A stretch of 6,966 nucleotides of DNA from Pseudomonadota bacterium (GCA_021828605.1 JAJZEG010000008.1:1-6966); one strand, 5' to 3'; counted from the first letter of the stretch, positions 1 through 5,460 are shown. The notes: generated from the letters alone by a model not told the origin. Made by a program: numbers and translations.

Positions 1-1968
1 TTCGCGCCTGCCGCTGCAAATTCGGAGCGTCCTTTGGGCGCTGCGGCCCAGATCACCGGCGGTACGCGGGGCCTGGCTGGATCGTTGAGCGCGCCGGGGC
101 AAACCATCGCGATTGATCAAGGGTGGTTGGAATTGACCGGCTCGGCCTCGGCGGGCGCCTGGGTGTTGGGCGATACCGGCACCGCCCAAGCCGGGATGAG
201 CGGCAGCTTTACCGTTGCCAGCACCACGCTGGGCGGGAACGGCTCCGGCGGGCTGGCGCTGGTTACCGCGACCGGCACAGCCGATCTCAATCTGGGTGCG
301 ATCAGCGCGCCGGATGCCACGCTGGCGCTGGGCGGCAGCGCCGTGCTTGCGGCCAGCGCGCTTGATTTGACCACAGGCACATTGATCGACAGCCAAAACG
401 CGACCTTGGTGGTCAGCGGCGCGATCAGCCTCGGCGCCGGGGCCTCGGCATCGATCGGCCCGGTCGCCAGCCTTAGCGCCATATCGCTGATCAATACCGG
501 TTCCCTGATGGATGCCAGCGCCCATGCCACCCTCAGCGGCGGGTTAAGCCTGCAAGCGGGCGGCAGCCTCACGCTTGAGGATGGCGTGCTGACGCTCGGC
601 ACGCTGAACATCGCTGCCGGGGCCAGCCTGTCGGGGAGCGGCGCGATCAGCGCTGTGGGTGGTGGGCTCGCGACGCTCGATAACCAGGGTGCGCTGCTTG
701 CCAGCGGCGGGGTGTTGGCGATCAGCGCGGCTTTGCAGGGCGATGCGACCATCGGCGATGGCGCGACCCTTGATTTGGCCGGATCGGCGCAAGGCGGCAC
801 AATCAGCTTCGCCGGGTCGCTCGGTTTGCTCGCGCTGAGCGATGCGTCCGCTCAGCATGATGCGGTGCTGGGGCTGACCGGCAGTGACGCGATTGATCTG
901 CTCGGCATTGCGCCCGGCTCGGTGCAACTGAGCGGCGGCACGGTGAGCCTGTCCGGCGTCGCGGCCTTTGCCTTGAGCGTGGCGGCGGGACAGGCGGCGG
1001 TGATTGGCGATGGGATGGGCGGCAGCCTGATCACCGAAAGCGGGCCGATGCCCTGCTTTGCCCGAGGCACCCGTTTGCTCACCCCCAACGGCTATCGGGC
1101 AGTGGAAAATTTGCAGCCGGGCGATGCGGTGGTGACGGCGCGCGGCCAGGTGCGGCCAATCGCCTGGATCGGCTGGCGCACGCTCGATTTGGCGCGCAGC
1201 CCGGCCTCGCTGCGCCCGGTTCGTATCGCCCGCGACGCGTTTGCGCTGAACATGCCGCGCCGGGATGTTTTTCTCTCGCCGCTGCACGCGATTGCCGTGG
1301 CCGATGGCTTGACCCCGGCCTGTTTGCTGGTGAATGGCGCGACCATTACCCGCGACGAGCAGGCGCTGGCGGTGACGTATTTTCATATTGAGTTGGCCAG
1401 CCATGATATTTTGCTGGCTGAGGGCTTGGCCTGCGAAAGCTATCGCGACAGCGGTAATCGGTCCCGCTTCGCCCATGGGCGTGGCGCCGCGCAAGGGTTT
1501 GCGCCACCGTGCCGACCGGCCTTGCTCAATGGCCCCGCCCTCGCCACCGCTCGGCGCAATTTGCATCACCGGGCCGAGGCGCAGGGCTATCGGCTGTGCC
1601 ATGATCTGCCGATCCAGGCGCTGGCCGGGTCCAGTATTATTGCCGGGCGCATGCGGCGCAACCGGCTGCATTTTGCCGCAGCCGAACCGGTGGATCAATT
1701 ATTGCTGCGCATGCCAGCCGCGATGCCCGCCGCGACCGATCCGGCGTCAGAGGATCGGCGTCTGCTCGGATTTTGCGCAGGCAAAATCCGGGTGGATGGG
1801 CAGGTGGTGGCGGGAAATTTAGCGGCGGGCTGGCATGAGCGCGGACCGGATGATCGCGGCATTTGGAGCGGCGGCTGGGCGAGTATTATTTTGCCGCAAG
1901 CGGGTCAGCGCATTGAAATCAACGTGCTGGGGCGCGTGCCGCACTGGATTTTGCCGTCCCATCCCTGA
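1..1968 (+). CDS. Secreted beta-strand-repeat protein with C-terminal Hint (hedgehog/intein) domain, 5'-truncated by the window
   Basis: The frame is open from base 1 to a TGA at 1966-1968, giving 655 visible residues (numbered here from base 1). Residues about 1-345 are Gly/Ala/Ser/Leu-rich with short alternating motifs such as GVLAIS, GATLDLAG and GGTISFAG, the pattern of beta-helix or autotransporter-like adhesin passengers. A Hint_2-type domain then starts at Cys352 (motif PCFARGTRLLTPNGY). It continues with a block containing SPLHAIAV (His429) and a block containing TYFHIELASHDILLAEG (His462 and a second His six residues later). In this family the N-terminal Cys and the block-B His drive an N-S acyl shift and self-cleavage; activity here is inferred. 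About 165 residues follow the Hint, including DRRLLG near 585 and a Trp-rich end. A TTG at 34 with GGAG at 24-27 could imitate a start, but it would leave no signal peptide and the repeat pattern already runs through it, so I treat the gene as truncated. Export and surface location are inferred. Confidence 0.82.
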   Translation, partial: FAPAAANSERPLGAAAQITGGTRGLAGSLSAPGQTIAIDQGWLELTGSASAGAWVLGDTGTAQAGMSGSFTVASTTLGGNGSGGLALVTATGTADLNLGAISAPDATLALGGSAVLAASALDLTTGTLIDSQNATLVVSGAISLGAGASASIGPVASLSAISLINTGSLMDASAHATLSGGLSLQAGGSLTLEDGVLTLGTLNIAAGASLSGSGAISAVGGGLATLDNQGALLASGGVLAISAALQGDATIGDGATLDLAGSAQGGTISFAGSLGLLALSDASAQHDAVLGLTGSDAIDLLGIAPGSVQLSGGTVSLSGVAAFALSVAAGQAAVIGDGMGGSLITESGPMPCFARGTRLLTPNGYRAVENLQPGDAVVTARGQVRPIAWIGWRTLDLARSPASLRPVRIARDAFALNMPRRDVFLSPLHAIAVADGLTPACLLVNGATITRDEQALAVTYFHIELASHDILLAEGLACESYRDSGNRSRFAHGRGAAQGFAPPCRPALLNGPALATARRNLHHRAEAQGYRLCHDLPIQALAGSSIIAGRMRRNRLHFAAAEPVDQLLLRMPAAMPAATDPASEDRRLLGFCAGKIRVDGQVVAGNLAAGWHERGPDDRGIWSGGWASIILPQAGQRIEINVLGRVPHWILPSHP

Positions 1969-1974
1969 GCCGCA

Positions 1975-1992
1975 ACCCTTGCACAGAAGGGT
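1975..1992 (+). other. Small hairpin between the Hint gene and the DUF4345 gene
   Basis: ACCCTT (1975-1980) and AAGGGT (1987-1992) form a perfect 6-bp stem with a 6-nt loop, starting 6 nt after the Hint-gene stop. There is no U-tract, so it is a poor terminator. The right arm contains the only Shine-Dalgarno-like purine run before the next gene, about 20 nt from its ATG, too far for a normal site. It may be a processing or readthrough structure, or chance. Confidence 0.25.
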
Positions 1993-2012
1993 CGTAAGCG
2001 CATTTTACGGTG

Positions 2013-2402
2013 ATGAAATCATTTTTTACCCGCCGCAATTTGCAAATCGCCGTCGCCATCGCCGGTCTGGTGCCGGTGGGGGCCGGGCTGGCTGGGATTA
2101 TCGCCGGACCCGGTTTTGTCGGCCAGACCGGCGCGGTGCCGGATTTGACCAGCCATTTCGCCTATTTATCCGGGTTGCTGCTCGCCATCGGCCTGTTATT
2201 TTATCAAATGATCCCGCGTATCGAGCAGCATACAGCCCGGTTTCGCCTGCTGACCTTGATTGTGGTGATTGGCGGCCTCGGGCGGGTGGCCAGCATGGGG
2301 CTGCATGGCGTGCCGGGCGGGTCGATGCTGTTTGCGGTGATGATGGAGCTTGGCGTGACGCCTTTGCTGTGCCTATGGCAGGGGCGCATCGCGAGCTGTT
2401 GA
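2013..2402 (+). CDS. DUF4345-family small integral membrane protein
   Basis: This 129-residue protein (130 if the in-frame GTG at 2010 is used) has four hydrophobic segments. Numbered from the GTG they lie at about 11-33, 50-68, 78-97 and 105-124. Motifs characteristic of DUF4345 proteins are visible: DLTSHFAYLSG before helix 2, MIPRIEQ after it, the GGLGR stretch in helix 3, and the PLLCLWQGR ending. The length is normal for the family. Its biochemical role is unknown; an inner-membrane location is inferred from the helices. I prefer the ATG at 2013 over the adjacent GTG, although neither has a convincing Shine-Dalgarno. It begins 44 nt after the Hint-gene stop on the same strand, so cotranscription is possible, but nothing in the sequence links the functions. 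Confidence 0.8.
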   Translation: MKSFFTRRNLQIAVAIAGLVPVGAGLAGIIAGPGFVGQTGAVPDLTSHFAYLSGLLLAIGLLFYQMIPRIEQHTARFRLLTLIVVIGGLGRVASMGLHGVPGGSMLFAVMMELGVTPLLCLWQGRIASC

Positions 2403-2450
2403 CAATGATTGGTCGGCGTCATACCAGCGCGGCACTGCTGGGAACGTGGA

Positions 2451-2508
2451 CGGGCCTTCGGGGCTCGCGCCCGCTTGCGTGCGTCGCGTGCAAGCCTACC
2501 GGTACAAT
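2451..2508 (+). promoter_or_regulatory. Possible rpsD promoter/leader region with two GC-rich hairpins
   Basis: The 154-bp gap before rpsD contains two predicted hairpins. One is CGGGCC (2451-2456) with GGCTCG (2462-2467) around a TTCGG loop, six pairs including one G-U. The other spans 2474-2494, nine pairs including two G-U wobbles with a 3-nt loop. A -10-like TACAAT lies at 2503-2508, but no good -35 lies at standard spacing; TTGCGT at 2475-2480 would need a 22-bp spacer. S4 autoregulates through structured leaders in E. coli and B. subtilis, so a leader control element is conceivable. This is inference, and the first hairpin could equally be a weak terminator of the preceding gene. Confidence 0.25.
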
Positions 2509-2556
2509 CAGATCGGGCCCGCATCGGCTCGGCAATAACAGACGAAGGAGATCGCT

Positions 2557-3171
2557 GTGACCAAGCGCACTGCGAGCAAGTATAAAATTAACCGCCGTCT
2601 TGGCGTTAATTTGTGGGGTCGACCGAAATCACCGGTCAATAAGCGCGAATACGGCCCCGGCCAGCATGGCCAGCGCCGCAAGAAGCCCTCCGATTACGGC
2701 GTGCAGCTGATGGCCAAGCAGAAATTGCGGGGCTATTATGGCAATATCAGCGAAAAGCAGTTTTTCCGCTATTATGAAGAAGCGGGTCGCCGCAAGGGCG
2801 ATACTTCCGAGAACCTGATCGAGCTGTTGGAGCGCCGGTTGGATGCGGTGGTGTATCGGATGAAATTCGCGATCACCCCGTTCGCCTCGCGCCAGCTGGT
2901 CAGCCACGGGCATATTTTGGTGAATGGCAAGCGGGTGAATATCCCCTCATTCCAGGTGCGCGATGATGACCTGATCGAAGTGCGAGAAAAATCTAAGCAG
3001 TTGGCCGTGGTGCTCGATGCCTCGCAAACCGCCGAGCGCGATGTGCCCGATTATATCGAAATCGATCACCGGGCGATGAAGGGCCGCTTCATTCGCGCGC
3101 CCAAGCTCGCGGATGTGCCGTATCCGGTGCAAATGGAACCGAATCTGGTTGTGGAATATTATTCACGCTAG
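2557..3171 (+). CDS. rpsD: 30S ribosomal protein S4
   Basis: This is a complete 204-residue S4, the usual bacterial length. S4 is a primary 16S rRNA-binding protein that nucleates assembly of the 30S body and helps maintain decoding accuracy. The N-terminal domain carries the conserved YGPGQHG (32-38). The S4 RNA-binding fold covers about 91-142, with the core [15 protein letters not shown] at 118-131. The protein ends with the canonical LVVEYYSR. It contains no cysteine, so it is the zinc-independent (C-minus) form. The start is GTG, fixed by the GAAGGAG Shine-Dalgarno at 2544-2550 with 6-nt spacing. It appears monocistronic: it has its own 154-bp leader and is followed by a palindrome and a strong terminator. 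It converges with rsgA, whose product also acts on the 30S subunit. Confidence 0.98.
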   Translation: MTKRTASKYKINRRLGVNLWGRPKSPVNKREYGPGQHGQRRKKPSDYGVQLMAKQKLRGYYGNISEKQFFRYYEEAGRRKGDTSENLIELLERRLDAVVYRMKFAITPFASRQLVSHGHILVNGKRVNIPSFQVRDDDLIEVREKSKQLAVVLDASQTAERDVPDYIEIDHRAMKGRFIRAPKLADVPYPVQMEPNLVVEYYSR

Positions 3172-3187
3172 AGACTGATCGTTTGGA

Positions 3188-3212
3188 ATTGACGCGCATA
3201 ATGCGCGTCAAT
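3188..3212. repeat. Perfect palindrome 17 nt after rpsD
   Basis: Arms ATTGACGCGCAT (3188-3199) and ATGCGCGTCAAT (3201-3212) are exact inverse complements around a single A. Flanking CGTTT (3180-3184) and AAACG (3216-3220) can extend the structure beyond a short internal mismatch. As RNA it would form a hairpin just after the rpsD stop, but there is no U-tract. Its outer half-sites ATTGACGC and GCGTCAAT are shared with the palindrome core of the 144-bp repeat copy 1, so it is probably a related repetitive element or a binding site rather than a simple terminator. Confidence 0.7.
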
Positions 3213-3243
3213 GACAAACGTTGCTCAGCCTCGCAAACAAAGC

Positions 3244-3295
3244 TAGAGCGCGTCAGATTGACGCGACTGCGTCAATCTGAACATATCGCGCTCTA
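3244..3295. repeat. Long imperfect palindrome (REP/MITE-like) in repeat copy 1
   Basis: Outer arms TAGAGCGCG (3244-3252) and CGCGCTCTA (3287-3295) and inner arms TCAGATTGACGC (3253-3264) and GCGTCAATCTGA (3269-3280) pair perfectly. This gives a 21-bp stem with a 4-nt loop (GACT) and a one-sided 6-nt bulge (ACATAT). The structure resembles the short dispersed palindromic elements common between genes in alphaproteobacteria. I cannot assign it to a named family. Confidence 0.8.
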
Positions 3296-3315
3296 ATTAA
3301 ATTTCACTCCACAAC

Positions 3316-3350
3316 AAAAGCCCCATACCGCGCGTTGGTATGGGGCTTTT
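3316..3350. terminator. Bidirectional rho-independent terminator between rpsD and the minus-strand ORF
   Basis: AAAAGCCCCATACC (3316-3329) and GGTATGGGGCTTTT (3337-3350) form a perfect 14-bp stem around a 7-nt loop, followed by one more T. CAAC and GTTG can extend the stem beyond a bulged T. The stem is GC-rich at its centre, with T-tracts in both readings. It can therefore terminate rpsD on the plus strand and the ORF ending at 3371 on the minus strand. Confidence 0.92.
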
Positions 3351-3370
3351 TGTTGGGCGTGTGTTACCAC

Positions 3371-3925
3371 TCAAACGATCCGCCCTCCCGTTGCTGCCTC
3401 GACCCGATAAATAGGTATGGATTCTGGTATTTTTATTTTGATATCGTAATGAATTAGGCGCGGGAACGCGCGGTGAGTTGGGTGGGTTTTTGAAAATTCT
3501 GGGGATTGGGGTGGTGCAGAGGGGTGATTGGGGGGGGTGGCGCGGATCGGCGCGTGGGTGGGATTTTGGGGGCGGGGAATGGCGGCGGCTTTAGGCGCGG
3601 GTGCGGTGGCTTGGGTGGGGGTGCGCTGCGCGCGGCGCGGCACGGTAAGGCGGGGGGTGGAGCGGGCGGTCGGGGTGGTGGCGGATGGTGCCGCCCGGGG
3701 TGCGGGGGCGGCGCGCGGATCGGCTTGCTTGCTCAGCAGGCCAGTGAGGCGGGCGGTGAGTTCGGCGAAATAGGCGGCGCATTGGCGGCGCAGCTGATGG
3801 CGAAAAGCGCGGGGCAACAGGCTCGCATCAATGACGGCATACAAGATCGACGCCAGCAGCTCGATGAGCTGGGCGAGGAGTTGCTCCGGGGTTTTGTGGG
3901 TTGGTGGCGCGGCGGGTTCAGTCAC
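3371..3925 (-). CDS. Unrecognised Ala/Pro-rich protein with helical N-terminus, bracketed by direct repeats
   Basis: This 184-residue ORF matches no family I recognise. Residues about 12-65 look like an amphipathic or hydrophobic helical module (AQLIELLASILYAVIDASLLPRAF, then a basic stretch and AAYFAELTARLTGLL). Residues about 68-145 are a low-complexity Pro/Ala/Thr/Arg tail, probably disordered. Residues 150-184 are different again and are encoded by noticeably lower-GC DNA. The stop and last few codons fall inside the 144-bp repeat, so the native end may have been replaced. High GC at third positions over the N-terminal two thirds supports real coding on this strand. The start is GTG, with no clear Shine-Dalgarno. 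A -10-like TTATAT (complement of 3930-3935) lies close enough that the message could be nearly leaderless. There is no signal peptide. The N-terminal helices could be membrane-associated or mediate protein interaction; function is unknown. Confidence 0.6.
   Translation of the reverse strand: MTEPAAPPTHKTPEQLLAQLIELLASILYAVIDASLLPRAFRHQLRRQCAAYFAELTARLTGLLSKQADPRAAPAPRAAPSATTPTARSTPRLTVPRRAQRTPTQATAPAPKAAAIPRPQNPTHAPIRATPPNHPSAPPQSPEFSKTHPTHRAFPRLIHYDIKIKIPESIPIYRVEAATGGRIV
3556..3577 (+). other. Canonical G-quadruplex motif on the template strand of the unrecognised ORF
   Basis: G-runs at 3556-3558, 3560-3562, 3568-3572 and 3574-3577 are separated by loops of 1, 5 and 1 nt, satisfying the usual G3+N1-7 pattern. 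The whole stretch from about 3480 to 3720 is strongly G-biased on the plus strand, with further GGGG runs near 3500-3537 and 3652-3687. Much of this bias follows from the Pro/Thr-rich protein encoded opposite, so structure formation is inferred only. Confidence 0.55.
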
Positions 3926-3952
3926 GGGTATATAACAGCATGTTAGTATCTA

Positions 3953-3988
3953 TGTGCGCAAGAGATATTTTGTGCGCAAGAGATATTT
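3953..3988. repeat. Perfect 18-bp tandem duplication upstream of the unrecognised ORF
   Basis: The 18-bp unit TGTGCGCAAGAGATATTT occurs twice head-to-tail at 3953-3970 and 3971-3988 with no mismatch. It lies about 28 bp upstream of the minus-strand GTG. Each unit places a TTGCGC, which resembles a -35 box, on the minus strand. It could be a duplicated operator or promoter element, or a simple slippage duplication. The remainder of 3926-4041 shows no gene. Confidence 0.85.
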
Positions 3989-4043
3989 TTGGCGGCGAAA
4001 ATCAGGCGCGGCGGCGATGTGGTGCGGGTGCGATAAGATAGGC

Positions 4044-4095
4044 TAGAGCGCGTCAGATTGACGCAGTCACGTCAATCTGAACATATAGCGCTCTA
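4044..4095. repeat. Long imperfect palindrome in repeat copy 2
   Basis: Outer arms TAGAGCGC (4044-4051) and GCGCTCTA (4088-4095) and inner arms TCAGATTGACG (4053-4063) and CGTCAATCTGA (4070-4080) pair. One outer pair is lost compared with copy 1 (G4052 faces A4087). The loop CAGTCA (4064-4069) is the reverse complement of copy 1's CGACTG (3264-3269) except for one base, so the centre appears inverted relative to copy 1. Confidence 0.78.
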
Positions 4096-4115
4096 ATTAA
4101 ATTTTGCTCCACAAC

Positions 4116-4150
4116 AAAAGCCCCATACCGCGCGTTGGTATGGGGCTTTT
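4116..4150. terminator. Bidirectional rho-independent terminator downstream of rsgA
   Basis: The sequence is identical to the terminator at 3316-3350: a 14-bp perfect stem (4116-4129 with 4137-4150), a 7-nt loop and flanking A and T tracts. It lies about 45 bp beyond the rsgA stop on the minus strand and would end rsgA transcription before the unrecognised ORF, giving that ORF a need for its own promoter. Confidence 0.92.
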
Positions 4151-4194
4151 TGTTGGGCGTGTGTTACCACTCAAACGATCCGCCCATTGGTTGG

Positions 4195-5259
4195 CTAATC
4201 CAATCGTCGTCCGGCGCGCGCTTGCTTGCTCACCGCTTTCCACTGTCGCTTGGCCGCTGATTCGGCGCGTTTATCGTCGCGGCGGGCCAAATAAGCCTGT
4301 TCGCGGGATAGTTTGTGGAAATCACGCAAGCGGCGCGCATCCAGCGCACCGGTCGCGATGGCGGCGGTGATCGCACAGCCCGGCTCGTTTTGATGCTGAC
4401 AATCGGTGAACCGGCACGCGCTCGCCAGAAGGGTGATTTCACCGAACGTATCGGCCAGACCATCCGCTTGCCAGGCGGTGATCGCGCGGATCCCTGGCGT
4501 GTCGAGCACCAATCCGCCGCCTTGCAGCATAATCAGATCGCGGCTGGTGGTGGTATGCCGCCCCCGGCCATTGATATCGGTCGGCTGCACCGCCTGTTGC
4601 TCGGTTTCGGCCAAGGCATTCACCAGGCTCGATTTGCCCACCCCTGACGAGCCGACCAATAAAGCGGTTTGCCCTGCACCGATCAAAGCGCGCAGGTTGG
4701 CGATGCCCGCTTTGGTCAGGTTCGAGACCGGATGCACCGCCACGCCGGGGGCGGCGATGGCGAGATCGCTGATCAAGGGCTCGGCCTGACCCAGATCGGT
4801 TTTGGTGAGCACGATATGCGGGATCGCGTTGCTGCCCCAGGCGGCGCTGAGCAGGCGTTCGAGCCGACGCACCGAGAAATCACCGTCCGCCCCGGTGACG
4901 ATGAACACCAAATCAACATTGGCGGCGATGATTTGTTCGCCCTGGGTGGCATGGGTGCGGGTTAAATCACCGACCGCGCGGGCGAATTTACTGTGCCGGG
5001 GCAATACCGCCTCGATGGTGGCTGACGCGGCATCGATCCGCACGGCGACGAAATCGCCAATCACCGGCAAGCCCTCGGCACCCGGATGATGGCGCAGCCG
5101 CCCGGCACAGAGGGCGGCGCGCATGCCGTGTTGCGTGATCACACGATATTGGCCGCGATGATGGGCGATGATCCGCGCGGGTTCGGTGTTTCGCTCCGCG
5201 CACGCAGCGAAAGAGTGGGCTAGCGCCGGGCGCCAGCCATAGGCTGAGAGATCGATCAT
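4195..5259 (-). CDS. rsgA: Ribosome small-subunit-dependent GTPase RsgA (YjeQ/EngC)
   Basis: This complete 354-residue circularly permuted GTPase binds the 30S subunit and acts as a late assembly checkpoint, hydrolysing GTP when stimulated by the subunit. An N-terminal OB-like region (about 25-95) contains RLRHHPGAEGLPVIGDFVAV. GTPase motifs appear in permuted order: TKTD (G4, 152-155), VSN (G5, near 178), GSSGVGKSS (Walker A/G1, 203-211), GRGRHTTT (G2 area, 231-238) and DTPG (G3, 253-256). The C-terminal zinc knuckle has Cys282, Cys287, His289 and Cys295, followed by a basic helical tail (about 316-354). The length is typical. The ATG start has only a weak GGAAG about 11 nt upstream. It is the last gene of the minus-strand series, convergent with rpsD across the repeat region. 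Confidence 0.96.
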   Translation of the reverse strand: MIDLSAYGWRPALAHSFAACAERNTEPARIIAHHRGQYRVITQHGMRAALCAGRLRHHPGAEGLPVIGDFVAVRIDAASATIEAVLPRHSKFARAVGDLTRTHATQGEQIIAANVDLVFIVTGADGDFSVRRLERLLSAAWGSNAIPHIVLTKTDLGQAEPLISDLAIAAPGVAVHPVSNLTKAGIANLRALIGAGQTALLVGSSGVGKSSLVNALAETEQQAVQPTDINGRGRHTTTSRDLIMLQGGGLVLDTPGIRAITAWQADGLADTFGEITLLASACRFTDCQHQNEPGCAITAAIATGALDARRLRDFHKLSREQAYLARRDDKRAESAAKRQWKAVSKQARAGRRLD

Positions 5260-5357
5260 GAGGGTTCAGGCTTCCGAAAACAGGAATCGGGCCGGATCAA
5301 CCGGCGTCGGCAGGCCTGTGGCGGATTAGCGCGATCGCATGGATCGCCCGGACCCGA

Positions 5358-5417
5358 TCAGGCGTGCGGCGTAATGCCGAGTTCGCGGTCGGCGGCGCGG
5401 TTTTGATTATCCATCAT
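5358..5417 (-). CDS. Possible 19-codon small ORF with near-perfect Shine-Dalgarno
   Basis: On the minus strand AAGGAGGG (complement of 5422-5429) lies 4 nt before an ATGATG start and opens a short ORF encoding MMDNQNRAADRELGITPHA, ending in TGA. This is the strongest ribosome binding site in the window after that of rpsD. The peptide is hydrophilic, with no membrane segment or signal sequence, and matches nothing I recognise. It sits 63 bp after the panB stop and 98 bp before rsgA on the same strand. It may be a real small protein, a leader peptide influencing rsgA, or a remnant of a degraded gene. The evidence is the ribosome site only. Confidence 0.4.
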   Translation of the reverse strand: MMDNQNRAADRELGITPHA

Positions 5418-5460
5418 GGCACCCTCCTTGATCGACGCATTCAAATGTTGATCGAAATGC

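Larger units (their letters stand above)
3242..3385. repeat. 144-bp direct repeat, copy 1 (palindrome + terminator + tail)
   Basis: This copy matches 4042-4185 without indels at a constant offset of 800 bp. I count 136 of 144 identities, and the last 79 bases (3307-3385) are identical. Five of the eight mismatches are clustered at the palindrome centre. It contains the palindrome at 3244-3295, a bidirectional terminator at 3316-3350 and a 35-bp tail with no obvious function. The tail includes the stop and last codons of the minus-strand ORF ending at 3371. Sequence just outside both borders is unrelated. I see no terminal inverted repeats over the whole 144 bp and no target-site duplication. 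Confidence 0.93.
4042..4185. repeat. 144-bp direct repeat, copy 2 (palindrome + terminator + tail)
   Basis: This is the partner of 3242-3385 in the same orientation. It ends 9 bp from the rsgA stop codon, so on the minus strand rsgA reads into tail, terminator and palindrome in the same order as the unrecognised ORF does at copy 1. Mismatches to copy 1 lie at 4065-4069, 4087, 4105 and 4106. Recombination between the copies would delete exactly 800 bp, including the ORF. Confidence 0.93.

Noticed and set aside
34..36. TTG with GGAG upstream as the true start of the Hint-domain gene
   Set aside because: The frame is open to base 1, the repeat composition is already under way, and a protein starting here would lack any signal peptide. 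Truncation by the window is the better reading.
544..1698. Long minus-strand frame of 384 codons under the Hint gene
   Set aside because: It is an Arg/Ala/Gln-rich antisense shadow typical of high-GC coding DNA, and the plus-strand frame contains recognisable Hint motifs.
1835..2560. 241-codon plus-strand frame spanning the Hint gene end, the DUF4345 gene and the rpsD leader
   Set aside because: It is Arg-rich with no domain, and it overlaps two better supported genes in other frames.
3506..3946. Plus-strand Gly-rich reading frames opposite the unrecognised ORF
   Set aside because: They are poly-Gly/Arg translations of the G-rich complement. The minus-strand frame has sensible codon use and a structured N-terminus.
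3953..3988. CRISPR-like array from the 18-bp repeats
   Set aside because: There are only two units, directly abutting, with no spacers and no cas genes in the window.
3242..4185. The repeat pair as a composite transposon or insertion sequence
   Set aside because: There is no transposase, no terminal inverted repeats at the unit ends and no target-site duplication; only a direct-repeat bracket is supported.
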